Positions 36,015 to 44,417 of a stretch of DNA of 64,000 bases are shown in pieces. Under the pieces are notes generated by a model, which worked only from the letters and a program-made list of their open reading frames with translations, did no database searches and was not told the origin of the DNA. The stretch spans positions 5,580,001 to 5,644,000 of the forward strand of contig JASGHP010000001.1 in assembly GCA_047602295.1 (NCBI GenBank). The letters are read 5' to 3'. Numbering within the stretch: position 1 is the stretch's first letter; each line of letters opens with the position of its first letter. Position numbers and translations under genes: made by a program. The DNA is from JACMLD01 sp047602295 (GTDB lineage: Bacteria; Bacteroidota; Bacteroidia; Chitinophagales; Chitinophagaceae).

Positions 36015-37640
36015 CTATTGATTGGTCATTATCATTTCTGCCAAACGTTTATCCCTGTTATAAATATCGTCTCGTAAATTAAGCTGGCCTTTTCTATCTA
36101 CCCATGCTGTGAAATAAGTAATAAAAACAGGTATTTCATTTTTAAGGGTAACATACTTCTCTTTACCGGCATTCATAGCAGCAGTAATTTTTTCATCTGT
36201 CCAGGATGAATCATTGCGCAATAACCATGTTGCCATTTTTTTAGGCTCTGCCAGTCTTATACAGCCATGACTAAAATCTCTTTTGCTTTCGCCAAACAAA
36301 GTTTTTGCCGGTGTATCATGAAAGTAAATGCTGTAACTATTAGGGAATAAAAACTTTACTTTACCCAAAGAATTCCATGGACCAGGCAATTGCCTCACTC
36401 CATTGCCGGATACTTCCATATGATGCTGCTCCAAATAATTCTTATTCCGTTTCATGCCCGGCAATACTTCTTTCTTATAAATACCAGGTGGCACATTCCA
36501 ATAAGGACTAAATACCACATACTTTAATTTGCCGGAAAATATAACTGTTTTGTTTGCGGCCTGCCCCACTACCACATCCATACTCCATAACAAGGAATCA
36601 CTGTTATAAGCATGCAAACGAAATTCAGGAATATTTACACCAAAATACTCCCCACTAGCAGACATAGGCAACCACCGGCTACGTTCCATGTTTACCAAAA
36701 TTTTTTCAATCTTATTATGCAGCGGTGTATTCAATTCTTTAATCATAGCGGCACCAACAATGCCATCTTCTTTAATACCATAACGATGTTGAAAATTCTT
36801 AACTGCTCCTTCCAAATCAGTATCAAATACAGCTGAAGAATCAGCAGTTTGCAGATCTCCTAGCTGGCGAAGCTTTGCTTTTATAGATACAATTGCTTTT
36901 GCTGAATCCTGCAAGCGATAAGATTTTTTATCTGCTGTAATGATGCCCCAATGCGCAGTCTTATCCAACTCACGGTATTTTTTTAAAAAAGACTTTAATA
37001 AATTGTACTGGCGGTATACAGGTTCGTTATCGTGGTTGAATGCATCAGAAGATTTTAACGTAGAATCAAGCCATGCTTCATAAGAAACTTTTTTCCTTGG
37101 CACATACCATTCCATTTTGGTGCTTGCATCACTAGCCAATCCACCCCACACTTTATTAGCAAAATAGAAATACAAACCTGAAAGCAATACTTCAGTTCCC
37201 GCTTGCTGCTTTTTTTCTGCAGCAGGATTATTATCCATTAAACTATCCAGGTTATTCAAATATGGTACGGAATCCCTAATACCTTCTGCTGAAAGGTTAC
37301 GCAGCCGCGAATAGAAATTACCTGCCTGTTCTATTAAACCGCTGCTGTCGAACCATGCATAAGCGTATGCACGACTTTTATAAAACGCTTCTACATCTTT
37401 TTTGTAAGGCACCAGTTGTGGGTATTGTGAGAAAAAATCAGGCACAACAATGCTATCAAGCTTTAATGCAGACTGATCACTGAATTTACCATTTACCGTA
37501 GCTGCCATTTCTTCCATTACATGTTTGGCAGAATCTTTTGTTTCATTTTTATTCTCTACAGCCGGCGTGTTTTTGCAATGAGTTGCAGTAACAATAAGAA
37601 AAGGCAATAACCATTTTGAAATTTTTCTTACTTCTATCAT
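36015..37640 (-). CDS. L,D-transpeptidase (YcbB-like) with peptidoglycan-binding domain
   Basis: Start taken at ATG 37640; the frame can extend 8 codons further. The N-terminus MIEVRKISKWLLPFLIVTATHC looks like a signal with a possible lipobox (TATHC). Then a helical scaffold region (about 60-230), a peptidoglycan-binding segment (DLEGAVKNFQHRYGIKEDGIVGAAMIKELN) and the YkuD catalytic domain (YFGVNIPEFRLHAYNSDSL; HDTPAKTLF followed by DFSHGCIRLAEP with the nucleophilic Cys). YcbB-type enzymes form 3-3 crosslinks in peptidoglycan or attach proteins. 541 residues is normal for this type. Monocistronic as far as visible. Confidence 0.9.
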   Translation of the reverse strand: MIEVRKISKWLLPFLIVTATHCKNTPAVENKNETKDSAKHVMEEMAATVNGKFSDQSALKLDSIVVPDFFSQYPQLVPYKKDVEAFYKSRAYAYAWFDSSGLIEQAGNFYSRLRNLSAEGIRDSVPYLNNLDSLMDNNPAAEKKQQAGTEVLLSGLYFYFANKVWGGLASDASTKMEWYVPRKKVSYEAWLDSTLKSSDAFNHDNEPVYRQYNLLKSFLKKYRELDKTAHWGIITADKKSYRLQDSAKAIVSIKAKLRQLGDLQTADSSAVFDTDLEGAVKNFQHRYGIKEDGIVGAAMIKELNTPLHNKIEKILVNMERSRWLPMSASGEYFGVNIPEFRLHAYNSDSLLWSMDVVVGQAANKTVIFSGKLKYVVFSPYWNVPPGIYKKEVLPGMKRNKNYLEQHHMEVSGNGVRQLPGPWNSLGKVKFLFPNSYSIYFHDTPAKTLFGESKRDFSHGCIRLAEPKKMATWLLRNDSSWTDEKITAAMNAGKEKYVTLKNEIPVFITYFTAWVDRKGQLNLRDDIYNRDKRLAEMIMTNQ

Positions 37641-37764
37641 CCTAATACAATTTGCTGATAGCATTAAAAAAGATATTTACCCTTGCAAGTTAATCACAAA
37701 GCATCGGAAAGATCATCATAAAATGCGATGGATGGTGTTGAAAGATTTTCAAAAACAATGTGAA

Positions 37765-37801
37765 ACAAAAAACCCGTAGCTGGAGCACTACAGGTTTTTT
37801 A
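37765..37801 (-). terminator. Terminator of the sigma factor / barrel operon
   Basis: Minus strand: AAAACCTGTAG pairs with CTACGGGTTTT (one mismatch) around a TGCTCCAG-type loop and ends in a T run, 26 bases after the barrel protein's stop codon. Confidence 0.8.
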
Positions 37802-37826
37802 AAAAGAGGAAATCTGTCGTTGTGTT

Positions 37827-39683
37827 TTATAAACTTATTTTAAACCCGCTTTCAAAGCTTACATAATTCTGGTAATTGCGTATTGGCGTATTTTTATTGG
37901 TAGAGCTCAGCGCCCATCTTAGCAATGGCCTTACGCTCAGTGAAATTCTTTTATTAATGGCATATTCTGCACCCAAACCAACTGATGCATCTACATATGC
38001 TTTCTTCAAACCATCAATAGGAGTTCTTTCTTTTTGCCCAACCCATGGCATACCAAAGTGAGTTGAAGCTTCCCCTGAGGTAAGAAAGTTTACAGAGAGC
38101 CCAATGCCTGGGTTTAATGAGAAACGTCCCATGCGTATTGCGTAGCTCAACGCAACAGGTATGCCCAGGTAACTAACAGTAGAACTTGAGCCCATTACTT
38201 TTACACTATCACCTACTGCAGGCGCTGTTCCTGTTTTAGAATCTATAAAAGACGAACCGGAAGAGCAGTTAAACTCATAACGGGTATGTCCAAAATTATC
38301 GGGCCTTGCATAAATTGTTTTAGGAGAAATATTAGTAGTTGCCGAAGAATAAACAACACCTGTTTGCAATGACAGATTTTTATTCAGTCCATAACTAAAT
38401 AAAGCACCAAGACTGTAAGAACTACCTTGCGTTTCTTCTCTTTCTGCTACTTTTTTATTACGGAATTGTGTTGCCAGCATATCATCATTTTCTAACCTGG
38501 TAAAACTATGATTGGGCGACGCAAATACAGTAAGAGCCATAGGGTGGTTGCCCACCCCTTTTTTAGCAGTTGGCTTTGGTTTTTCTCCTTTTGTATTATT
38601 TAACACCAGGCTATTATTAAGTGTACCAGTACTTGAATTATTTGCTACAGGTGAAGGTGCAATTACCCTATCTATTAATAAGGGTGATTGATAGAAATAA
38701 GGCCCCAGCGGGTTTGGAGTTTTTTTAGCTGCAACAAATGCTGCACCATCTGGAAGAACATTAGATTGTTCTATTTCTTCTGTTGTTTTTCCTGCGCTTG
38801 CATTTTCATTATTATTTACCCCTGCATTATTTTTCCGGGAGCTTTTTGTTGATTGAGCAATCAAACTCTTATTGCTTAAAGTACTCTTCTGGCCGTTGCC
38901 TGTTTTTGCTTTAACAATCGCATTATTATTAACAGCCGTGTTATTTACTGTTGCTATAGTTTCTTCTGATTGATTATTGGTCGATAAAGCACCTGGTTCA
39001 ATTTTTACAGACTTGCTTATGTTATTATTTGCAAGAGTATTTAAAGGTGAAGCAATTGATGGTTGATTATTGGTTGCTGTAGTTTCTTCTAAATGATTAT
39101 TGGTCGGTGAAGTAGTTGATTTAATTTTTTCAGACTTGCTTGAGTTGTTATTTGCTTTTGCGTCTAGTGGAGAAACAGCTGTTGTTTCATTTTTGAATGC
39201 TGTATTGCTTGCGTCATTTTCCTTTTTAGCTGCTGCTGTTGACTTACTGTCTGATTCAGCAGTAAGCTTGTCGCTTGCTTGATTGCTTTTTTCTTCGGAA
39301 GAAGATAAACTATTGGTAGCATTTTTATCTGCATTGGTTACCCCCGCTTCTCCTGTTGCATTGCTATTATCACCTGTTTTATCTGCAGTTGGTTTATTTA
39401 AAAGCGTTTTGCGTTTAGCATCAGCACCGGCAAGAGTTTCAATGCTGTTGCCTTTCTTATTATTGCTAACAAAATAAATCATGCCCGCTACGCCCAGGAA
39501 TATAATAAGCAAAGCTGCCACAGCAAGTCTTTTCAACTTATAATATTTCTCACGAAACAACACTGCCTGTTTTTTATCCAGGTCATTGTTCACGGCGTCC
39601 CACACACCGGGCGGTGCGGACTCCAGATGCTCGTCTAAAGCATCCTTGAAAATGTTATCAATGTTTTGTAGATTTTTACTCAT
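37827..39683 (-). CDS. ECF-linked trans-envelope protein: cytoplasmic domain, TM helix, Asn/Ser-rich linker, outer-membrane barrel
   Basis: 618 residues. Residues 1-50 (NIDNIFKDALDEHLESAPPGVWDAV...) match the short N-terminal region found in Bacteroidota proteins encoded after ECF sigma genes; a single TM helix follows (LKRLAVAALLIIFLGVAGMIYFV, about 49-71). Residues about 80-330 are low-complexity, rich in Asn, Ser, Thr, Lys and Ala. The C-terminal 200 residues form a PorT-like beta-barrel domain (SYSLGALFSYGLNKNLSLQTGVVYS, YLGIPVALSYAIRMGRFSLNPGIGLS, VGLGAEYAINKRISLSVRPLLRWAL, ending SFESGFKISL). The start codon overlaps the sigma stop (ATGA). An anti-sigma role for the N-terminus is inference. 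Confidence 0.75.
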   Translation of the reverse strand: MSKNLQNIDNIFKDALDEHLESAPPGVWDAVNNDLDKKQAVLFREKYYKLKRLAVAALLIIFLGVAGMIYFVSNNKKGNSIETLAGADAKRKTLLNKPTADKTGDNSNATGEAGVTNADKNATNSLSSSEEKSNQASDKLTAESDSKSTAAAKKENDASNTAFKNETTAVSPLDAKANNNSSKSEKIKSTTSPTNNHLEETTATNNQPSIASPLNTLANNNISKSVKIEPGALSTNNQSEETIATVNNTAVNNNAIVKAKTGNGQKSTLSNKSLIAQSTKSSRKNNAGVNNNENASAGKTTEEIEQSNVLPDGAAFVAAKKTPNPLGPYFYQSPLLIDRVIAPSPVANNSSTGTLNNSLVLNNTKGEKPKPTAKKGVGNHPMALTVFASPNHSFTRLENDDMLATQFRNKKVAEREETQGSSYSLGALFSYGLNKNLSLQTGVVYSSATTNISPKTIYARPDNFGHTRYEFNCSSGSSFIDSKTGTAPAVGDSVKVMGSSSTVSYLGIPVALSYAIRMGRFSLNPGIGLSVNFLTSGEASTHFGMPWVGQKERTPIDGLKKAYVDASVGLGAEYAINKRISLSVRPLLRWALSSTNKNTPIRNYQNYVSFESGFKISL

Positions 39684-40210
39684 GAATAAAGTTTTTTCAA
39701 ATTATCTGTTTTTGCTGCCCGGGTGATTTTTTCTTTTAGCCAACGTCTTGCATCGTGCAAGTTTGATTTAGAGGTGCCTTCAGAAATATCAAGTATTGCT
39801 GCAATTTCTTTGTGCTGATAACCTTCAAAAACATATAAGTTAAATACCATCCTGTATGCAGGCGGTAAATCCTGTACCATATTGAGCAATTCCTTTGCAC
39901 TAAGGTTGGCCACTACATCCTCATCGTCTGAAATATTGTGACTTTCCGTAAGCTCAAGGGAAACAACTGCATGAAGTGAAGACTTGCTGCGATAACGCTG
40001 CAAAGCCGTATTCACCATTATTTTTCTAACCCAGCCTTCAAAAGAACCTTCTTCCCGGTATTTTTCAAGCGCTGCAAACATTTTTATAAAACCTTCCTGT
40101 AAAATCTCTTCCGCTTCATGCCGGCTGCGGCTATAGCGCAGGCACACACTGTACATTTTATCTGCCAGGGCATGATAAAGTGTATTCTGGGCGGACCAAT
40201 CCCCCTTCAA
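39680..40210 (-). CDS. RNA polymerase ECF sigma factor (sigma-70 family)
   Basis: 176 residues from TTG 40210. Region 2: YSVCLRYSRSRHEAEEILQEGFIKMFAALEKYREEGSFEGWVRKIMVNTALQRYR; region 4: LPPAYRMVFNLYVFEGYQHKEIAAILDISEGTSKSNLHDARRWLKEKI. Family members usually begin a few residues earlier with a block like IxxCLKGDxxAQxxLY. The in-frame codons upstream of TTG read IAKC, which fits that block, yet no ATG exists before the upstream stop. So the true start may be an ATT codon, or a base is missing upstream. It is the first gene of the pair with the barrel protein (ATGA overlap). Confidence 0.92.
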   Translation of the reverse strand: MKGDWSAQNTLYHALADKMYSVCLRYSRSRHEAEEILQEGFIKMFAALEKYREEGSFEGWVRKIMVNTALQRYRSKSSLHAVVSLELTESHNISDDEDVVANLSAKELLNMVQDLPPAYRMVFNLYVFEGYQHKEIAAILDISEGTSKSNLHDARRWLKEKITRAAKTDNLKKLYS

Positions 40211-40409
40211 ACATTTAGCAATGGTGGTACTAAAAATAGCAGATGGTTTTATTAATTAAGCACAGATGCCCGGCTTCAGTGCATGGTTGGGTAAAATGTT
40301 ATTTTTTTTCAGAAAAAAATATTTTCAAAATAATTTCTTTTTAACCCAACTATCCTTTTACTGCCGGCATCTGATGAAATAATAGACAACCAAAAGTAAA
40401 ACATCGGGT

Positions 40410-40727
40410 ATGAAAAAAGCAATGCTGCCGCTATATACACTGCTGGTGATTGGATGGCTGGCTTGCCTTCAAACAGATGACAATCTTCGATTGCCTATAT
40501 TAACTCATTATTTATCAGGCCATAAACCGGAGGTAATATTAAATCCTGTCATGCAAAATGACCCTTATAACCCGGTAACAATGCCTTCTAATCAATTTGT
40601 TAATATGCCCAACAGCAATTTTTCTTTTGAAAATAACACGTCTTTAGGCCCTCAACATTATAACAATTCAGTTTTATTATTTACACGCCTGCATTTGCCG
40701 GAACAGGCATTTTGTATAAACAGGTAA
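40410..40727 (+). CDS. Small exported hypothetical protein
   Basis: 105 residues. The N-terminus MKKAMLPLYTLLVIGWLACL is a convincing signal sequence; the rest is Asn/Pro-rich (PVMQNDPYNPVTMPSNQFVNMPNSNFSFEN) and has no recognised domain. It is followed 66 bases later by a clear terminator and precedes the orphan LytTR regulator on the same strand. I do not recognise it; the signal peptide and terminator are the reasons for keeping it. Confidence 0.5.
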   Translation: MKKAMLPLYTLLVIGWLACLQTDDNLRLPILTHYLSGHKPEVILNPVMQNDPYNPVTMPSNQFVNMPNSNFSFENNTSLGPQHYNNSVLLFTRLHLPEQAFCINR

Positions 40728-40793
40728 TTAAAATATTATACTGTATCCTTAAAATACAGTCAAGGTTTCATTTAGGGTGGTTTTTTATTAGCT

Positions 40794-40828
40794 AAGCTCC
40801 GGGGTTTTTACCCGGGAGCTCTTTTTTT
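40794..40828 (+). terminator. Rho-independent terminator
   Basis: AGCTCC and GGGAGCT with a G/C-rich extension form a hairpin around TTTTTA, followed by CTTTTTTT. It ends the transcript of the small exported protein gene. Confidence 0.85.
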
Positions 40829-40911
40829 AAACCTGTTTTTATTTTCTCATAGCCGCTTGCAGTTTTCGGAAACAAAATTTTTTAATTTTTAAACCCCCAG
40901 CTCCATATACT

Positions 40912-41625
40912 ATGATAAAGGCAATTGCATTTGACAATGACCCGGCTGCGCTTGAAGTGATTAAAGATTATTGCAACCGCATAGGCTATATAAACCTGCT
41001 AAAAACTTTTACCAACCCAATTGAAGCAGGACGTTATATTGCCAATTATCCCATCGACCTTGTATTTACAGATATATATTCGGGCACTACTCCTGGTTTA
41101 AACCTCAGGCAAATGGCGCATCGCGACACAATGGTAATATTTGCCACCGCCAATGCAGAATTTGCAATAGAAGCTTTTAACCAAAATGCATTGGATTACC
41201 TCCTTAAACCATTCAGTTTCGACAGGTTTTTGCAGGCAGCAGAAAAAGCAAAAGCATATTACAGGTTTATCCATCAAAACACTTCTCGCAGCCAGCAGGA
41301 TATTTCTTTAAGAGTAGATTATGCACTTATGAAAATTCCATTGTCGAAAATTATTTATATAGAGGGGATGGATGATTACATCAGGATTTACCTGCATGAT
41401 CAGAAGCCGGTTATTACCCGCATGACGATGAAAGCATTGGAACAAAAGCTGCCCATGCACGAATTTGCGCGGGTGCATCGTTCATACATTGTACAGGTAA
41501 ATAAAATAAGTTTTGTTCGCAACAAGGTGGTTTATATAGACAAATTTGAAATACCTGTTGGTATCTGTTACGAACAAAAATTTTATGCAGCTATTAATAA
41601 TGTTAGTGCAAGCATTAGTGCATAA
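40912..41625 (+). CDS. LytTR-family response regulator (orphan)
   Basis: 237 residues: receiver domain 1-120 with acidic pair near the start (AFDNDP), phospho-acceptor Asp54 in LVFTDIYSG and LLKPFSFDRF; LytTR DNA-binding domain about 135-235 (ISLRVDYALMKIPLSKIIYIEGMDDYIRIY, ARVHRSYIVQVNKISFV). Such proteins bind direct repeats of short sites through beta strands. No histidine kinase lies next to it, unlike the second LytTR regulator at 43.7 kb, so it may share that kinase or another elsewhere. A bidirectional terminator follows. Confidence 0.93.
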   Translation: MIKAIAFDNDPAALEVIKDYCNRIGYINLLKTFTNPIEAGRYIANYPIDLVFTDIYSGTTPGLNLRQMAHRDTMVIFATANAEFAIEAFNQNALDYLLKPFSFDRFLQAAEKAKAYYRFIHQNTSRSQQDISLRVDYALMKIPLSKIIYIEGMDDYIRIYLHDQKPVITRMTMKALEQKLPMHEFARVHRSYIVQVNKISFVRNKVVYIDKFEIPVGICYEQKFYAAINNVSASISA

Positions 41626-41658
41626 AAACAATTTCATTTCTTACATCAACTAGCTATA

Positions 41659-41697
41659 AAAAATGCGGCGTTCTTATAAAGCGCCGCATTTTAATTT
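41659..41697. terminator. Bidirectional terminator between converging genes
   Basis: AATGCGGCG (41662-41670) pairs with CGCCGCATT (41682-41690), flanked by A and T runs on both sides. Serves both the LytTR gene and the SRPBCC gene. Confidence 0.85.
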
Positions 41698-41719
41698 TAT
41701 GAGGTTGAAACTTTTCAGC

Positions 41720-42145
41720 TCAATTGTTCTCTGTGTATTTTTTAAAATTATCCAATATAGCCTGCCAGCCACCTTTCTGCATTTCAACAGGGTTCATGCC
41801 TTCAGCTTCAAAACTTGTATTTATCTCTGTGGTATTTCCTTTTGCAGAAAAATGATTTTCCACTTTTCTTCCATCACCTATTGTATAAGCAATGAGTTTG
41901 TTTTTTTCTACTGCATCGTAAACGCCACCAAAATCAAAACCCATACTTCCATCTTTAGCTTCCATTCTGCTGGAGAAAGCTCCGCCCACTCTTAGATCAT
42001 TTTCTGCACGTGGTGTATGCCAGTCTGGTGATGCACTGTTCCATTTTACAATGTGTGCAGGAGATGTCCAGTATTCCCAAACTTTATCTACCGGTGCATT
42101 AATAGTAGCGGCAATGTCTATTACTGTTTTTTCTTTTGTTTCCAT
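41720..42145 (-). CDS. SRPBCC (AHSA1-like) family protein
   Basis: 141 residues, cytoplasmic. IDIAATINAPVDKVWEYWTSPAHIVKWNSASPDWHTPRAENDLRVGGAFSSRMEA is the standard opening of the activator-of-Hsp90-ATPase homologue (START/Bet v1-like) family, ending GMNPVEMQKGGWQAILDNFKKYTE. The fold makes a hydrophobic ligand pocket; the ligand is not known. Monocistronic. Confidence 0.9.
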   Translation of the reverse strand: METKEKTVIDIAATINAPVDKVWEYWTSPAHIVKWNSASPDWHTPRAENDLRVGGAFSSRMEAKDGSMGFDFGGVYDAVEKNKLIAYTIGDGRKVENHFSAKGNTTEINTSFEAEGMNPVEMQKGGWQAILDNFKKYTENN

Positions 42146-42531
42146 AATGATTAAGTTTTTATAACAATGAATGCTTTGGCTTTACAGTACAAACTTGCAA
42201 AAAGTTTTTGAAACCTGCGCTGTATGAAAACGACAATTATAAGGCCAATTGCGACATTGGCTTAATTGCATCATAAAAAGATAATGAAGCGCACTCTTTT
42301 AAACATAGTCTGCAATACAGTACGATGTCCACAAAATCGGTCAGACGAGGGCGTCGGACCGGGACAAAAAACAATGAGGAATGATTAGCATGCTGCACAG
42401 GATGCCTCAGTTTGAATAATGTTATATAGTACAAGTGAGTGACCCGACTAAAAGTACGGGGCACAGCGCAACCGGAGCTTAATAGCATTGCTCTGCTGGT
42501 CAAATAAAAAATTACTATTCAAAAAGGAAAA
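42146..42531. other. 386-base intergenic stretch with REP-like element
   Basis: A minus-strand frame at 42237-42503 runs through the REP-like hairpin and has no protein-like features; I regard the region as non-coding. It holds REP copy 2 (42338-42361) and sequence related to the flank of copy 1. Confidence 0.6.
42338..42361 (+). repeat. REP-like palindromic element, copy 2
   Basis: Same hairpin as 17082-17105: arms CGGTC/GACCG and GACG/CGTC, loop AGGG, with an A-G mismatch where copy 1 has A-A. The preceding AAAAT is also identical. Downstream ACAATGAGGAATGATTAGCA is longer than but similar to the copy 1 flank. Confidence 0.7.
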
Positions 42532-43335
42532 TTAGAAATGATGCACAAAGCCGATTCCAAAAGCGCCGTCCTGGTAAGTTGGCATTACTACTGAGCTTAC
42601 ATCTTTGTCTTTAAACAACGCTTTTTTTATGGTTGGATAAATCCAGTAAGCAATTTTGGTAGACATAATGCCAATACCTGCACCGGCTACCACATCGCTT
42701 AGCCAGTGTTTGTTGTTGTACATGCGAAGGAACCCGGTACTAGCCGCCGCTGCATAACCCGCCACGCCATACCAGGGTGAAACATCTTTATACTCCTGCC
42801 GCATAAACTCTGCAGAGGCAAAAGCACAAGCTGTATGGCCAGAGGGAAATGAAAGTGTATTGCTGCCATCTGGCCGATTTTCTGCGGCAATCTTTTTTAC
42901 CGGAAATACCACAGCAGATTGTATCATTTGAGACATGGCATAAAGTATCGTCCTGTCCCGGAAATTGTTTTTTCCTTTTATGCCCATTGCATTCAAACCA
43001 TAAACCGCTACCGCGGGTGCATACAACAGGTAATTGTCTATATGCATGGGCTGCTTATTAGTACGCTCTGTGTACACTTCTTCTTTTACCTTATGGTTGA
43101 TGGATTGAAACCCCTCGTACTTTAAAGAAGTGATGCCGTACACCACCATGGTAACCGGCACAATAAACTGTTTGTAAGGGAAAACCTTTTTTACAGGAGC
43201 TGTACTCCAGTTGATGACGAGTGGAGCACTGTCTGCAGCTTTACCCGATGCAAGGGTGGTATCTACGGATTGGGCACAAACAGGCCTGCCCATTAACAAT
43301 AAAAGGCCTGCAACACACGGAAGCGTTTTTTTCAT
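42532..43335 (-). CDS. PAP2-family membrane phosphatase
   Basis: Start taken at ATG 43335, which begins a signal or first TM segment (MKKTLPCVAGLLLLMGRPVC); the frame is open 34 codons further. 267 residues. The three PAP2 motifs are in order: KKIAAENRP, LSFPSGHTACAFASAEF, and FLRMYNNKHWLSDVVAGAGIG. The active His pair and Asp are present. Several TM segments. Such enzymes dephosphorylate lipid phosphates, e.g. undecaprenyl pyrophosphate or phosphatidic acid. Confidence 0.92.
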   Translation of the reverse strand: MKKTLPCVAGLLLLMGRPVCAQSVDTTLASGKAADSAPLVINWSTAPVKKVFPYKQFIVPVTMVVYGITSLKYEGFQSINHKVKEEVYTERTNKQPMHIDNYLLYAPAVAVYGLNAMGIKGKNNFRDRTILYAMSQMIQSAVVFPVKKIAAENRPDGSNTLSFPSGHTACAFASAEFMRQEYKDVSPWYGVAGYAAAASTGFLRMYNNKHWLSDVVAGAGIGIMSTKIAYWIYPTIKKALFKDKDVSSVVMPTYQDGAFGIGFVHHF

Positions 43336-43688
43336 TAGACGATTAGAGCTTGAAAATTGATTAAGGAAATTCTGGAACCAAACTGTTTTGTTGCGATAAA
43401 ATTGCCTTGAAAAATAACATTTACTTTTTTTTGACAATTCTTCTCTAAGCGTTCTGGTTTTTCAACTTGCGTTGAATCAATTCTAATCCTTTCTAAGCGT
43501 CTTTAATTGGGGGAAAAATCTTGTAGTTCGTCTATCGGCCTGTCGGATTACTGAACAGTGCAGTTTCCAAAAGGTTCGGAAAACTGCAAAAAATAATCCG
43601 TCTGCAAATATAAACCATAAACACACAATGAACAAGCCGACAGGCCAGGTTAGTAATTGCATGAAAATCAAAAAACTGAAGTCTAAAG
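43336..43688. other. 353-base intergenic stretch with nested inverted repeats
   Basis: No gene I accept (a 62-codon minus frame at 43483-43671 lies within the inverted repeats). The stretch contains the structure described at 43537-43646. Otherwise nothing seen. Confidence 0.5.
43537..43646. repeat. Nested inverted repeats, possible structured RNA
   Basis: Outer arms GGCCTGTCGG (43537-43546) and CCGACAGGCC (43637-43646) are perfect complements. Inside lie CGGATTA (43544-43550) and TAATCCG (43594-43600), and GCAGTTTCC (43560-43568) with GGAAAACTGC (43578-43587). CGG is shared by the outer and middle arms, so those two helices partly exclude each other, as in a switch. Confidence 0.55.
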
Positions 43689-44417
43689 CTACTGCCGGTT
43701 GGCATCCTGGTAAGGCTTGCCAGCTATAAACTGCATCAGCCTTTCTTTAAAAACCAGGCCAATGGGCAACAGGGCTTTCTCCATTTCCACCGAATTGCCA
43801 TACACGCTTTTTATGTGCCCAAATGCTACCATGTACGACTTGTGTATGCGTATGAACTGGCTGGCCGGCAATATGTTCTCCATTTCTGACATGGTTTGAT
43901 GGGTAATGATGGTATGCTCTGCGGTGTGGATTTTCAGATAATCCTTCATGCCCTCTATATAAATAATATCAGCAAAACCCACCCTGAAAAATTTGCTGTT
44001 GGCCCTAATAAAAATATGGTCGCGGTTAATTGGGCTGAGTTCCTTTTCTTCTTTTTTAAAAATTTTTCCGTCCATTATTTTATCAATGGTTTTGGAGAAC
44101 CGCTCAAATGAAACGGGTTTTAGCAGGTAGTCAATTACATTAAACTCATAACTCTCCAATGCATATTCCGGGTAAGCTGTGGTAAAAACTACCAATGGCG
44201 GGTTTACTAAAGTGCGAAGAAAATTGAGACCCGTCATGCCCGGCAATTGTATGTCCAAAAAAATAGAATCAATTTCTTCATTGTCAAGGGCCAGCTTTGC
44301 TTCTGGCGCATTGCGATAGCAACCCACCAGCACAAAGCGATCTGCTACCCGCTGCAAATGATTTTTTATAACATCCTGCGCCAGCTTTTCGTCTTCTATA
44401 ATGATGCACCTTATCAA
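43689..44417 (-). CDS. LytTR-family response regulator
   Basis: 242 residues from TTG 44417. Receiver domain with IIIEDE and phospho-acceptor Asp55 in SIFLDIQLPGMTGLNF, VFTTAYPEYALE and DYLLKPVSFERF; LytTR domain from about 135 (HIFIRANSKFFRVGFADIIYIEGMKDYLKIH, SQFIRIHKSYMVAFGHIKSVYGNSVEM). The TTG start overlaps the kinase stop (TTGA at 44414-44417), so the pair is translationally coupled. Output genes unknown. Confidence 0.95.
   Translation of the reverse strand: MIRCIIIEDEKLAQDVIKNHLQRVADRFVLVGCYRNAPEAKLALDNEEIDSIFLDIQLPGMTGLNFLRTLVNPPLVVFTTAYPEYALESYEFNVIDYLLKPVSFERFSKTIDKIMDGKIFKKEEKELSPINRDHIFIRANSKFFRVGFADIIYIEGMKDYLKIHTAEHTIITHQTMSEMENILPASQFIRIHKSYMVAFGHIKSVYGNSVEMEKALLPIGLVFKERLMQFIAGKPYQDANRQ

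Noticed and set aside
42237..42503. 88-codon minus-strand ORF
   Set aside because: It runs through the REP-like hairpin, and its Arg/Cys/Leu-rich product has no signal peptide, domain or codon pattern typical of neighbours. Treated as non-coding.
43483..43671. 62-codon minus-strand ORF between PAP2 and LytTR genes
   Set aside because: It lies on top of the nested inverted repeats and its product looks like a chance hydrophobic frame.
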